Source: Kocuria marina
GTDB lineage: Bacteria > Actinomycetota > Actinomycetes > Actinomycetales > Micrococcaceae
NCBI GenBank assembly: GCA_014652975.1
Contig: BMZV01000001.1
Coordinates: 992,001 to 1,056,000, forward strand
DNA: 64,000 nucleotides
Direction of reading: 5' to 3'
Part shown: piece after piece, positions 19,968 to 29,246 of the stretch
Layout: every line of letters begins with the position of its first letter
How positions within the stretch are numbered: the stretch's first letter is position 1
Translations under genes and position numbers: made by a program
The notes under the pieces: generated by a model
Seen by the model: only the letters and a program-made list of their open reading frames with translations
What the model was told of the DNA's origin: nothing
Database searches by the model: none

Positions 19968-20279
19968 ATGATGCGTAAGACCGCTGCTACCGCTGCCCTG
20001 TCCCTCGCAATCCTCACCGGTGTGTCGGCCCCCGCCATCGCCGCCGAGGAGAGCCCGGCTCCCGCCACGAGCCAGCAGACCAACGACGACAACGGCAACG
20101 CCGGCCTGTGGGGTCTGGTCGGTCTCTTGGGTCTGGCTGGTTTGCTGAAGAAGAACAAGACCGTCCACAACGATCGCCACGTCGACCACACTACGGATCG
20201 TCGCCGCGACACCGGGACCAGCACCGTGCGCGACACCGGGACCACCAACGTGGACGGCACCACCCACCCGGGTCGCTGA
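19968..20279 (+). CDS. Secreted WGxxGxxG-type small protein
   Basis: The 103-residue product has a signal peptide (basic MMRK, hydrophobic ALSLAILTGVSAPAIA, cleavage near residue 26), an acidic linker, then a single hydrophobic segment WGLVGLLGLAGLL from Trp48 followed by KKNK. This is the pattern of WGxxGxxG proteins, thought to be short-lived membrane- or wall-sorted proteins. The tail is polar with a short DTGT(S/T) repeat. AGGAG precedes the start. Function unknown. Confidence 0.7.
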   Translation: MMRKTAATAALSLAILTGVSAPAIAAEESPAPATSQQTNDDNGNAGLWGLVGLLGLAGLLKKNKTVHNDRHVDHTTDRRRDTGTSTVRDTGTTNVDGTTHPGR

Positions 20280-20316
20280 GACCTCGTTCCGTAGGTTCTA
20301 GATCCAGGACCTGATG

Positions 20317-20350
20317 ACTGGGGCCCACTCATTCGTGAGTGGGCCCCAGT
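20317..20350. terminator. Strong terminator with TTCG tetraloop
   Basis: A perfect 15-bp stem closed by TTCG lies 37 bases past the secreted-protein stop, between convergent genes. Confidence 0.85.
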
Positions 20351-20403
20351 CCTGTATCCGCAACATCAACTGCAGTGGAACGCGCGCTGTCATGTCGTGG
20401 TGT

Positions 20404-21738
20404 TCACGACCGCGCCCTGAACGCCGCCAACACCCCGCCCACCGTGAACACCACGGTCGTGGCGAGCACCAACAGCAGGGGCGCCGTCCACGCCCCGGTC
20501 GCGGTGTTCAAACCTCCGGCCAGGGGTGGCCCGATCGTGGCCGCGAGGTAGCCGATACCCTGCACCCGCGCGGACATCCGCGCCGCCTCGGCGGAGGAGC
20601 GGGCCACGCGGGCGACGATCGAGAAGATCGCCGTGAAACCGCCGCCCTGGGCCGCCCCGCCGATGAGCGACCACGCGATGAACCACCCCGGCGCGAGCAT
20701 CAGGCCGATGGGTAGGGTGATCCACAGCGCTCCGATCAGTGCCACCGGAACCCACGCGGGCGCCCGTGCGGCCAGGAGGGGCACGCCGAACGCCCCGATG
20801 ACGGCGGCCACTTGGAACAGCGACGCCGAGGCCCCGGAACTCGCCAAGCTCAACCCCCGCGTGTCCGCGAGCAACGCGGGTAGCCACGCCGTCACCGAGT
20901 AGTAGGCCATGGCCTGCCCGCAGAACGCCAGCGCGAGCAACCAGCCGATGCGCCGCACACGCCCCGTCGCGTGAGCGGTGTCGGGTTCCGCTGGCGGCAG
21001 CATCTCCGCGGGGGCCTCTGAAGTTTCGGGGGCCGACGGCGCGTGGGGGTTGGGGGCCGCGCCGCAGCCGGGGGCGTCGGGGGACGACGGCGTGTGGGCG
21101 GCTGAGGCGGCGTCGTCGCCGGGGCTGCCGGAGCGGCGTCGTGAAAGCAGGAGCCAGTAGCCGATGCCGGCGAGCGCCAGGACGCCCCAGGCCGTGAGGG
21201 CCCAGCGCCACCCCAGGGCGGCGGCGAGCGGCGCGGTGCCGAGCGCGGTGATCATGGACCCCACGTTGAGGGCCGCGGAGTAGGCGGCGGTGACCACGGA
21301 GACCTGGCGCCAGGGGACGTCGCGGCGGATGATGACCGGGATCACGATGTTGCCGATCGTGATCGACGCCCCGATGACCACGGTGCCCACCAACAGCAGG
21401 GGCGTGGAGCCGAGGGAACGGATGATGGTGCCCACTAGGACACCGATGAGGCAGAGCAGGACGGCGGCCTCGGGGCCCGCGCGTCGGATGACCGCGGAGG
21501 CCGCCGGGGTGACCACGGCGAAGAGGAACACCGGGAGTCCCGTGAGCAGCCCCGCCGCGACCGAAGACAGGCCGATGTCCGCCTGGATGTTCGTGATCAC
21601 GGGCGTGGGCGCGATGATGGGCCCGCGCAAGCTCAGCGCCACGAGGATGATCCCGGCCACCACCCACGGCAGCCGTGCTCGGATGAAGTGATGCGTGCTC
21701 GTGGGGACTCCTCGGTCGATGTGCGTCCCCAGCATCAA
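20404..21738 (-). CDS. MFS transporter, CynX/NimT family
   Basis: The 444-residue protein has about 12 spans in two halves joined by a long Pro/Ala/Ser-rich loop (residues ~195-265). LRGPIIAPTPVITNIQADIGLSS-type sequence in span 1 is the hallmark of the CynX/NimT (cyanate/nitroimidazole) group. It is probably a proton-coupled porter; the substrate is unknown. It follows the 63-residue gene on the same strand but is separated from it by a strong hairpin. Confidence 0.85.
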   Translation of the reverse strand: MMLGTHIDRGVPTSTHHFIRARLPWVVAGIILVALSLRGPIIAPTPVITNIQADIGLSSVAAGLLTGLPVFLFAVVTPAASAVIRRAGPEAAVLLCLIGVLVGTIIRSLGSTPLLLVGTVVIGASITIGNIVIPVIIRRDVPWRQVSVVTAAYSAALNVGSMITALGTAPLAAALGWRWALTAWGVLALAGIGYWLLLSRRRSGSPGDDAASAAHTPSSPDAPGCGAAPNPHAPSAPETSEAPAEMLPPAEPDTAHATGRVRRIGWLLALAFCGQAMAYYSVTAWLPALLADTRGLSLASSGASASLFQVAAVIGAFGVPLLAARAPAWVPVALIGALWITLPIGLMLAPGWFIAWSLIGGAAQGGGFTAIFSIVARVARSSAEAARMSARVQGIGYLAATIGPPLAGGLNTATGAWTAPLLLVLATTVVFTVGGVLAAFRARS

Positions 21739-21752
21739 TATCAGATGGCGCG

Positions 21753-21786
21753 GCGGCGCGGGGAACGGAACCGTTCCCCGCGCCGC
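21753..21786. terminator. Hairpin between the 63-aa gene and the MFS gene
   Basis: A 16-bp perfect stem around AA (left arm starts GCGGCGCGGGG) is placed 40 bases past the small gene's stop on the minus strand. Confidence 0.7.
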
Positions 21787-21825
21787 ACGAGGTTGCCTGG
21801 GGGGCTCACCCCCTCCGTGAACCCC

Positions 21826-22017
21826 TCACCCCTCCCGCTGCGCGAGAATGTCGTCGAGCGTCTCGCGCACGGCTTGGCGTGCTGCCACGCGGGAGCTGGC
21901 GGCGCGTTGCTGCTCGTGGTTGTCCGCGTCCTCGACGCGCTGCATCTCCTCCTGCTCCCGTTCCTTGGCCTTGTCGCGTGCGGATTCCAGGGCATCCCAG
22001 ATGCTGTTTTCACTCAT
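21826..22017 (-). CDS. Small charged helical hypothetical protein (63 aa)
   Basis: The product begins MSENSIWDALESARDKAKE and is almost all helix-forming, alternating acidic and basic residues, with likely coiled-coil character and no cysteine or membrane span. It has its own terminator. No family recognised. Confidence 0.6.
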   Translation of the reverse strand: MSENSIWDALESARDKAKEREQEEMQRVEDADNHEQQRAASSRVAARQAVRETLDDILAQREG

Positions 22018-22217
22018 GCGTTCATTCGACCACTTGCCACGGGACGCGACAACCGTCTCGCGGCAGCGAATTTCGGGCGGACCCCTTCCAGTCTTGAACC
22101 CGCCGAAAAGCTCCGGTGTAGGACCCTGGTCACATAAATAATCGCGGCCACTGTTCCGGGTGCTCGTATGAGCGGGTCCCGGGGCAACGGCACCACTTCC
22201 CTGGTCCAGAGGTTGTC

Positions 22218-22787
22218 ATGTCCAGCACGACCGAAGGTCCCACGGGGCATCCCGCGGCCCGAGAACACGACCCCCGCAAGGCCTGCAAAGCGCTGATCGG
22301 CGCCTATGTGGGCACGTCCCCCGAGTGGTACGACTTCTTCCTGTTCGGCCCCACCGCCTCCATCGTCTTCGCGCCCTTGTTCTTCGGCGGCGAGGACCCC
22401 GCGCTGGCCGTCCTGCGGTTCGTGCAGGGCATGGCGGTCCGCGGCGAATGGGGCGGCGCCACCCTGCTGGCCGTGGAGAACGCCCCTGAGCACAAGCGCG
22501 GTTTCTCCAGCGCGGTGGTGCAGCTGGGTTCGCCCACTGGCACCATCCTGTCCTCCATGATCGTGGCCGCCGTGGTGGCCCTCGCGGACAAGACCTCCCC
22601 GTCCATCGTGGAGGCCGTCGGCTACGCGATCGCCGCGCTCGTGGCTTTCCCCATTTTCTGGCTCGTGGGCACCCGGGACACCGCCCTGATCACCGTGGCC
22701 ATGATCTTGGGACTCGGCTTCGCCTCCATCCCGTACGCCCCCGTGGGCACCGTCCTGCCCCAGTTGTTCCCGGTCAAGGTCCGCTAG
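22218..22787 (+). pseudogene. MHS-type (metabolite:H+ symporter) transporter remnant
   Basis: The frame keeps the first MHS span (EWYDFFLFGPTASIVFAPLFF), the RFVQGMAVRGEWGGATLLAVE motif and an ending at LFPVKVR, where intact members continue with about 120 more residues. Spans 2-4 are missing between EDP and VLRFVQG, and roughly 140 residues are missing after GTILSSM. At 189 residues versus about 440 it cannot be a working transporter. Reading frame is preserved across the deletions. Confidence 0.85.
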
Positions 22788-22886
22788 TCGGCCATCGCGC
22801 GGCGGAAGGCCCGGCCCGCCCAGAACACCGCTCGCGGCGTCACCTGACACCTCGGGCGGAAACCAGCGACGAAAGAGGAACAGAGT

Positions 22887-23400
22887 ATGAGTGAACACCC
22901 CGTCCGGAACCTCACCGTGGTCACCGCCGTGGTGCACCAACCCGGCGGCCGGTTTAGCCGTGACCCCTGGGGGTCGTGGTCGAGGATGGGGTGATCACCT
23001 TCGTGGGTGACGCGGATAAGGCGCGCGCCCGCACCCCGGAGGGTGCACCCGTCGTGGATGCGGGTGGGCGTTACCTCATGCTGGGGCTCATCGAGTCACA
23101 CGGGCATTCCGGGATATATGCCTGCCTGGCCATGAAGGCGGATTGCAGGCCGCCCGTGACACCGCGAGCGAACGATGTCGTCAAAGCGATCCGCGAGGCC
23201 GCACAGGAAGCTGAGGCGGAGGAGTGGGTGAGTGGGTGGCGATCCACGGGATCGGGGACCGCGCCGTGAGGCAAGTCTTGGACCTCATCGCGGCGTCCTC
23301 GACCGCGTTCGTGTAGGAGCTCGGAAATTCGCACATCAATAATTTGGGCCAGGAGCGCGTGAACCACGACGGTCGCATCGTGCACCGGGGGCGGGTGTAG
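22887..23400 (+). pseudogene. Amidohydrolase (YtcJ-like) remnant
   Basis: An ATG at 22887 starts an amidohydrolase N-terminus that shifts frame around 22975. The next frame gives VVEDGVITFVGDADKARAR and GLIESHGHSG, the metal-binding beta-strand of the family in altered form, up to about 23235. A third frame from there reads VAIHGIGDRAVRQVLD, matching the HAIGDRAV motif of the C-terminal half, then meets stop codons. The central barrel is missing. Clearly non-functional. Confidence 0.75.
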
Positions 23401-23491
23401 CGCCGTTCCGGTCTGTCATGCGGTGACGGCGCGGCGTTCCAGTGCCGACGCCGCATCCGCGCGTCATTCGCGAGCCCGCACCAAAGTCTGA

Positions 23492-23538
23492 GGCACGCCG
23501 AGGCTACCTCACGGGGTCGAACGTGGCCTCGGCGTGCC
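23492..23538. terminator. Hairpin after the amidohydrolase remnant
   Basis: A 13-bp perfect stem (GGCACGCCGAGGC with GCCTCGGCGTGCC) and a 21-base loop lie before the end of the convergent thioesterase gene. Confidence 0.55.
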
Positions 23539-23577
23539 CGAGAACTTCCAGCGGTGGGCGTTACAGTGTCCGGCCCG

Positions 23578-24015
23578 TCACTTCACCGTACCTTTGGGCT
23601 GCGGCGGGGTGGTGCCCTGCCCCGTGAAGTAGGCGATCACGCGCCCGTCGGCCTCCAGGACGACGTCGCAGATCTGATTCCTGCCGAAGCTCACCCGGCG
23701 CGTGGCGATCGCGGTGATCACCTGGCCGCTGTGCGCGGGAGCCGTGAACGTGATCTCGGCGTTGCGCGTGAGGATGGGGGAGCCGGCGGTCGCGCAGCAG
23801 TACGCGAGCGTGGTGTCCGCCAGGGTGAACAGGTATCCGCCGTGGCAGACACCGTGGCCGTTGGCCATGAAGTCGGACACGGTCATGGACATGGTCACTC
23901 GGCCCTGTTCGATCTCACCGAGGTCCATGCCCAGGTGCAGGGGTGCGGGATCGTTGCGCAGGATCTCGTGCAGGAGTTCACGGATGGCGGTCATGTCGGT
24001 GGGGTCTGCGTACAC
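23578..24015 (-). CDS. paaI: PaaI-like hotdog acyl-CoA thioesterase
   Basis: This 145-residue hotdog-fold protein carries ANGHGVCHGGYLFTLADTT, the family active-site helix, and the strand region NAEITFTAPAHSG. PaaI hydrolyses phenylacetyl-CoA pathway thioesters. The GTG at 24015 is chosen because GAAGGG lies 5 bases upstream; an ATG at 23994 has no ribosome-binding site. No other phenylacetate genes are nearby, so the exact substrate is open. Confidence 0.82.
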   Translation of the reverse strand: MYADPTDMTAIRELLHEILRNDPAPLHLGMDLGEIEQGRVTMSMTVSDFMANGHGVCHGGYLFTLADTTLAYCCATAGSPILTRNAEITFTAPAHSGQVITAIATRRVSFGRNQICDVVLEADGRVIAYFTGQGTTPPQPKGTVK

Positions 24016-24195
24016 GGTCACCCTTCGGTGCGGGGCCTGGCCGGGCCTGGAGGACCACTCCCGGGTGCGGGGTGGGGCGATACGAGAACACTCTAGAGTG
24101 CGGCCACCACTGGGCGGGCGCGTCCGATTTCTGACAGGCTGGCAACGGCTCCCGCGTCCCGTCGGTGCCGTCCAATGACCAGGAAGGGGTGGCAC

Positions 24196-25557
24196 GTGAG
24201 CCGTGTCCACGAAGTCAAGGTCCAACGGCCCTTCCGCGCCGTCGAATCGGCCATCGGGAGCCAGGACCTGCCGGAGGTGGCACGCTTGCTCGCGGAGCTC
24301 ACGGTGGGGGAGGTCGTGGACCTGTTGGAGCGGCTGGGAGTGCGCCAGCGCGCCGTCGCCTACCGGATGCTGGCCAAGGACCGCGCGGTGCCCGTGTTCG
24401 AACGTCTCGACGCGCCGCTGCAGCGCGAACTCGTGACGGGTCTGCGGGACGAGGAGGTCGCGGGCGTCGTCGAGTCCCTGGACACCGACGATCGCGTGAG
24501 TCTGCTGGACGAACTGCCTGCGGCCCTGGCCACCCGGCTGTTGAAGGGATTGCCGCCCTCCGAGCGCGAGCTCACCGCGGCGGTGCTCGGCTACCCGGAG
24601 AACTCGATCGGGCGGCGGATGAACCCCTCGTACGTCACGACCCACCCCGACCTGACGTGCGCCGAGAGTCTGGAACGGGTGCGCGGGGAACTGGAACGCA
24701 CCCGCAATGTGTACACGGTCATGGTCACGGATCCGCAGCGGCGGCTCCTGGGCGTGACTAGCCTGCAGCGACTCATGGCAGCCCCTCCGGACACCCTCGT
24801 CTCACAGGTCATGGAGGAGGCGGACCGGGTGTCCGCGACGGAACCCCGGGAGCGGGCGGCGCGCCAGTGCGCGGCCCTGCGGGTGCTCAGCCTGCCCGTC
24901 GTGGACGACGAGGAACGCCTGGTGGGCGTGCTCACCGTGGACGACGCCCTGAACATTCTCGAGGACGCCGAGTCCGAGGACCAGGCGCGGCTCAGCGGTT
25001 CCGAGCCGTTGCGCAGGCCGTACCTGTCCACCCCCGTGTTACGGCTCGTGCGCTCGCGCGTGGTGTGGTTGTTGGTGCTCGCGGTCAGCGCCGTGCTCAC
25101 CGTACGGGTGTTGGAGACGTTCGAGTCCACCCTGGAACAGCTCGTGGTGCTGTCCGTGTTCATCCCGCTGCTCACGGGCACCGGCGGCAACACGGGTAAC
25201 CAGGCGGCGACATCCCTGACCCGCGCGCTCGCCCTGGGGGACGTGCACACCCGGGACGTCGTCAAGGTCATGCTGCGCGAGATGCGCGTGGGACTGTGTC
25301 TGGGGCTGTTGTTGGGCGGACTGGGATTCGTGATCGTGGGGTTGATCTACGGGTGGGACATCGGTGCGGTGATCGGGCTGACACTGCTGGCCCTGTGTAC
25401 GTTGGCCGCCACCGTGGGGGGATGTATGCCATTGATCGCACGCGCCATCGGGGCGGACCCGGCCGTGTTCTCCAACCCGTTCATCTCCACGTTCGTGGAT
25501 GCCGCCGGGCTCGTGGTCTACTTCCTGATCGCCCGGGCGATGCTGGGGCTGGCCTAG
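24196..25557 (+). CDS. mgtE: Magnesium transporter MgtE
   Basis: The 453-residue protein has the MgtE N-domain (residues ~10-125, helical repeats), a CBS pair (~130-255, with YVTTHPDLTCAESL and SLPVVDDEERLVGVLTVDDAL) and five membrane spans (~275-450) containing PLLTGTGGNTGNQAATSLTRAL, the ion-pore signature. It is a magnesium-gated channel in the inner membrane; the cytosolic domains sense magnesium. The GTG at 24196 follows AGGAAGGGG by 6 bases. No M-box riboswitch was seen. Confidence 0.93.
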   Translation: MSRVHEVKVQRPFRAVESAIGSQDLPEVARLLAELTVGEVVDLLERLGVRQRAVAYRMLAKDRAVPVFERLDAPLQRELVTGLRDEEVAGVVESLDTDDRVSLLDELPAALATRLLKGLPPSERELTAAVLGYPENSIGRRMNPSYVTTHPDLTCAESLERVRGELERTRNVYTVMVTDPQRRLLGVTSLQRLMAAPPDTLVSQVMEEADRVSATEPRERAARQCAALRVLSLPVVDDEERLVGVLTVDDALNILEDAESEDQARLSGSEPLRRPYLSTPVLRLVRSRVVWLLVLAVSAVLTVRVLETFESTLEQLVVLSVFIPLLTGTGGNTGNQAATSLTRALALGDVHTRDVVKVMLREMRVGLCLGLLLGGLGFVIVGLIYGWDIGAVIGLTLLALCTLAATVGGCMPLIARAIGADPAVFSNPFISTFVDAAGLVVYFLIARAMLGLA

Positions 25558-25569
25558 AGCGGGAGCACC

Positions 25570-26120
25570 CCCAGGCCGGAGCCATTCACCCCGGTGCCCG
25601 GAGCGCCCTGCAACGCCGCAGTGGTCAAGCCCTCCGAGTACACCCCGCTGTCCGTGCTGGGCCTGATCCACGTGCTCAACCAGGTGCTCCCGGCGGACGT
25701 CCTGCACGTGGTGCCCGGCGGCGGCGAGGTGGGCAAGGCGCTGTCCGAACACGACGGTGTGGACAAGATCATGTTCACCGGCTCCACCAAGACCGGCCAG
25801 GCGATCATGCGCTCGGCCGCGGACGGGCTCGCACGACTGACCCTCGAGCTCGGGGGCGACGATGCCGGTGTGGTGCTGCCGGACGTGGACCCGCAGGCCA
25901 TTGCCGGGGACCTGTTCTGGGGTGCGTTCATCAACACGGGCCAGATGTGTGCCGCGCTCACGCGCCTCTACGTCCACGAGGACGTCTACGACTCCGTGTG
26001 CGAGGCGCTCGTCGGCGTGGCGCAGCAGATGCCCATGGGCAATGGCCGTGAGGAACAGAACGTCCTGGGTCCGCTGCAGAACAAGCTGCAGTACGGCAAC
26101 CCGTTGGTGGGCCAGGAGCA
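25570..26120 (+). pseudogene. Aldehyde dehydrogenase remnant
   Basis: The frame joins the ALDH core at VVKPSEYTPLSVLG and continues through FTGSTKTGQ, LELGGDDAGVVL and the catalytic cysteine in NTGQMCAA, to LGPLQNKLQYG. The first 150 or so residues, with part of the NAD fold, and the last 120 or so are missing. From about 26100 the sequence becomes unrelated and ends at 26205. It sits 12 bases after mgtE. Not expected to be active. Confidence 0.85.
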
Positions 26121-26239
26121 GAAGGGCTGCGGCAACTCCTCCGGCGACCCTTCTGAAAGCCTTCCTCGGGAATGGTGTGCGGGGGAAGGATGTTGTGGGT
26201 ACTGACTAAGTACCAACAGCTTTCGACGAAGGAAAACAT

Positions 26240-27325
26240 ATGCCCACCCTGTTCGACCCGATCACCGTAGGAAAGTTCGAGCTCGCCAATCGTGTGGCCA
26301 TGGCGCCGCTGACCCGGATGCGTTCCGACGCGGACGGTGTACCCAAGGACATGAACGTCGAGTACTACTCGCAGCGGGCGTCCGCGGGCCTCGTGGTCAC
26401 GGAGGGGACGTTCCCGGCCGTGACGAGCCGCGGGTTCTGGGGTCAGGCCGGCATCGAGACCGCCGAGCAGGCCCAGGGCTGGTCCCGGGTGGCGGACGCC
26501 GTACACGAGAAGGGCGGCGTGATCTTCCTGCAGATCATGAACGCCGGGCGGGTCTCCCACCCCGAACTCACCGGCGGCCCCCTGCCCGAGGCCCCCAGTG
26601 CGATCGGTGTGGACCAGGCGGTGCACGTGCCCAGCGGCAAGCAGCCCATGCCCACGCCCCGTGCCCTGGAGACCGACGAGCTGCCCCGCATCAAGCAGGA
26701 GTTCGTCGCCGCCGCCCGCCGCGCGGTGGACGCCGGGATCGACGGCGTGGAGATCCACGGCGCCAACGGCTACATCCTCCACGAGTTCCTCGCCCCGTCC
26801 TCCAACCACCGCACCGACGAGTACGGCGGCTCCCCGCAGAACCGGGCACGGTTCGTGATCGAGGTGGTGCGCGCCGTCGCCGAGGAGATCGGCGGGCAGC
26901 GCGTGGGGCTGCGGATCTCGCCCGAGCACAACGTCCAGGGCGCGATCGAGGACGACCACGACGACGTCGTGGCCACCTATGACGCGTTGCTCACCGGTCT
27001 GCGCGGACTCGACCTCGCGTACCTGTCCGTGCTGCACAAGGACGTGGACGGGGAGTTCGTGCGGGACCTGCGCCGTGACTTCGAGGGTGTGTTCTACCTC
27101 AACAGCGGCTTCAGCGTGGTCACCGAACTCGAGGAGGCGGAGCACATCATGAGCGCCGATCTCGCGGACGGCGTGGTGGTGGGCCGTGAGCTCATCGCCA
27201 ACCCGGACCTGGTGGAGCGCTGGCGTGACGGGCTGGAGCTGAACACCCCGGATCCCACGACCTTTTACGTGGGCGGACCCAAGGGGTACGTGGACTACCC
27301 GTTCGCGAAGGTGGCGGCCCGGTAG
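26240..27325 (+). CDS. Alkene reductase, Old Yellow Enzyme family
   Basis: The 361-residue FMN barrel matches N-ethylmaleimide reductase/xenobiotic reductase types: NRVAMAPLTRMRS, the substrate-anion pair in EIHGANGYILHEFL (His and Asn), and SSNHRTDEYGGS. It reduces activated C=C bonds with NAD(P)H. An AAGGAAAAC lies just before the ATG. The upstream remnant ALDH may once have formed an operon with it. Confidence 0.92.
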   Translation: MPTLFDPITVGKFELANRVAMAPLTRMRSDADGVPKDMNVEYYSQRASAGLVVTEGTFPAVTSRGFWGQAGIETAEQAQGWSRVADAVHEKGGVIFLQIMNAGRVSHPELTGGPLPEAPSAIGVDQAVHVPSGKQPMPTPRALETDELPRIKQEFVAAARRAVDAGIDGVEIHGANGYILHEFLAPSSNHRTDEYGGSPQNRARFVIEVVRAVAEEIGGQRVGLRISPEHNVQGAIEDDHDDVVATYDALLTGLRGLDLAYLSVLHKDVDGEFVRDLRRDFEGVFYLNSGFSVVTELEEAEHIMSADLADGVVVGRELIANPDLVERWRDGLELNTPDPTTFYVGGPKGYVDYPFAKVAAR

Positions 27326-27338
27326 GCACGGGTTCCTT

Positions 27339-27390
27339 CAGGAGGGTGGCAGCCGTCTGGACGGACGGCTGCCACCCTCCTGCGTTTCTT
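27339..27390 (+). terminator. Strong intrinsic terminator of the ene-reductase gene
   Basis: A perfect 19-bp stem (27339-27357 with 27364-27382), a 6-base loop and a T-rich tail CGTTTCTT. Confidence 0.9.
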
Positions 27391-27587
27391 GGGTCGTGAC
27401 TGGCGCCTCAGCCCGGGGACCCTCGGACGAGCGGCTGACCCCCCTGCTTTAGCTGAGCAAATGCCGATTCGCGGGGGGTGATGCTGCTTTTGCTCCACTT
27501 CGCATTCCTCGACTACGTCAACTGCACAAAATAGCTGACCCTTGATCGGCCCCAACAACCGCTCGGGCTCGACGAATTGCCCTGTCA

Positions 27588-27780
27588 TCAGCCTCGGCGC
27601 CACGTCGCGGCGGTGACCGAAGTGATCGGTATCAGGCCCGTCCGTTCGAGGATGGGCCGGGAATACTCCGTGCAGTCGACGTGGACGAAGCGCTTGCCTC
27701 GGACCTGGGCCGACTTGGCGCGCTGGGCCACGAGGGTGCAGTAGAGACCGCGGCCCGATGGCCCCCGGGTAACATCGAGG
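27588..27780 (-). pseudogene. C-terminal fragment of a GNAT acetyltransferase
   Basis: Reading the minus strand from about 27773 to the TGA at 27588 gives a stretch with AQRAKSAQVRGKRFVHVDC followed by SRPILERTGLIPIT, the typical end of a GNAT domain (motif B, 'SRPILERLGF'). No matching N-terminal half lies upstream. It is a leftover fragment in the ~450-base gap before the MFS gene; the rest of that gap (27391-27587) is lower in GC and shows nothing recognisable. Confidence 0.6.
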
Positions 27781-27845
27781 TGTCGTCAGGGGATTATCCG
27801 CGCGTGTGGTCGGGTGCGCGGCGTCGGTCGTACCCAGGAGAATCC

Positions 27846-29087
27846 GTGAGCACTCGCCCACCCGCCGTCCCTGAACCCGCCCGGGACTCACTGTCCCTCG
27901 CGGCTGCGGGCGGATGGCCCTTCCTCATCACCGCGCTGGTTGGCAGGCTCCCCGCCGCCACGGTGCAATTGGGTCTGTTGCTGTACGTGAGCGGGGCCGG
28001 TCTGGGCCTGGGGCTCGCGGGGATCACCGTGGCCGCCGCGGGACTCGGTTCCGCCGTGGGCGCGCCCGTGATCGGGCGGTTGGTGGATCGCTTCGGACCC
28101 CTGCCCGTGGTGCTCGCGGCCACCGTGGTGCAACTGCTCGGGATGGGATCGTTGCTCGCCGTGGTCCTTCACGACGCGCCCCGGTCACTGATCCTGGTGT
28201 GCGCCGCGGTGGTCGGCGCCGCGAACCCCCAGGTGGGAGCCATCGCGAGGGCCCGCTGGTCCGCCCTGGCCAGGCGCCGGGACACCCCCGGCCTGGTGGG
28301 CAAGGCCTTGGGGTACGAGACCGCGTGCGACGAGATCAGCTTCATCCTGGGGCCCGTGATCGCCGGGATCCTGGTGGGTGTACTCGGCCCGAATCCGGCG
28401 CTCTTGGTGCTCATGACGTGGGTCGTGGTGGGTCAGGGGTGTTTCATCGCCTACCTGGTGAGCCGCCGCGGCATGAGGGTGGACGCGCAGACGCCCACCC
28501 CCACCGACGGCACCGCCCCACGGATCCGCCTGAAGGCCGTCCTCCCGCCCATGCTCGCGTGCCTGTGCGTGGGCACGGTCTTCGGCTCCACGCAGACCGC
28601 ACTCACCGCGATCAACGCGGCCCGAGGGACCGATGCCTACACGGGCATCATCTACGGCTTCATGGGGCTGGGCAGCGCCGTGGCGAGCGTGCTGGTGTCC
28701 CGGCTCCCGGAGCGCGTGCCGCTCGCATGGCGCGTGGCCGGCGGAGCACTTCTCGTGGTGCTGGTGTCCGTCCTACTGCTGCCGGTCCCCGGCTCGGTGG
28801 GTCTGGCGCTGCTGTTCACGGTGATCGGCCTGGGCGTCGGCTCCATCCTGGTCAGCGCCTACACGCGCGGTGAGCGCGTGGCCCCGTCCCACCGGATCGC
28901 GAGCGTCATGACCATGCTCACGACCTGCCTGGTCCTGGGGGTCTCCTTCGGCTCGGCACTGGGCGGGGTCCTGTCGGTCGTGCCGCGGCACGGGTTCCTG
29001 CTCACCCTCGGGGCCGGGGTGGCCGCCCTGCTGGTCTCGGTCGCCATCCACGCGACCCGCCCGCCCGGACGCCGCCGGGACGTCTGA
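27846..29087 (+). CDS. MFS transporter
   Basis: The GTG at 27846 follows CCAGGAGAATCC and gives a 413-residue protein with about 12 spans. The opening helix (LAAAGGWPFLITALVGRLPAA) and GRLVDRFGPLPVVL loop fit the drug/sugar-efflux-like branch of MFS, but no specific substrate group is evident. A frame open to 27681 is rejected because its extension is polar and has no ribosome-binding site. Confidence 0.8.
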   Translation: MSTRPPAVPEPARDSLSLAAAGGWPFLITALVGRLPAATVQLGLLLYVSGAGLGLGLAGITVAAAGLGSAVGAPVIGRLVDRFGPLPVVLAATVVQLLGMGSLLAVVLHDAPRSLILVCAAVVGAANPQVGAIARARWSALARRRDTPGLVGKALGYETACDEISFILGPVIAGILVGVLGPNPALLVLMTWVVVGQGCFIAYLVSRRGMRVDAQTPTPTDGTAPRIRLKAVLPPMLACLCVGTVFGSTQTALTAINAARGTDAYTGIIYGFMGLGSAVASVLVSRLPERVPLAWRVAGGALLVVLVSVLLLPVPGSVGLALLFTVIGLGVGSILVSAYTRGERVAPSHRIASVMTMLTTCLVLGVSFGSALGGVLSVVPRHGFLLTLGAGVAALLVSVAIHATRPPGRRRDV

Positions 29088-29102
29088 GGACGGGGCCGCG
29101 CG

Positions 29103-29134
29103 GCGTCGTCGTCCCCGTGCTCGGACGACGACGC
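29103..29134. terminator. Terminator between convergent MFS and MHS genes
   Basis: A 12-bp perfect stem GCGTCGTCGTCC/GGACGACGACGC with an 8-base loop. A second imperfect hairpin (GAAGGCGCG/CGCGCCTTC, 29178-29212) serves the opposite gene. Confidence 0.7.
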
Positions 29135-29246
29135 TGTGCCGCCTCCGCGACCCACCGCACCTGACGGCGGGCAGACGGAAGGCGCGACCGGGGAGCTCCC
29201 GACCGCGCCTTCAACGGAATGGCAGTGCGATGACCAGAGCCCGGAA

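Noticed and set aside
24060-24195. Possible M-box magnesium riboswitch before mgtE
   Set aside because: The 5' region is too short and shows no conserved M-box helices.
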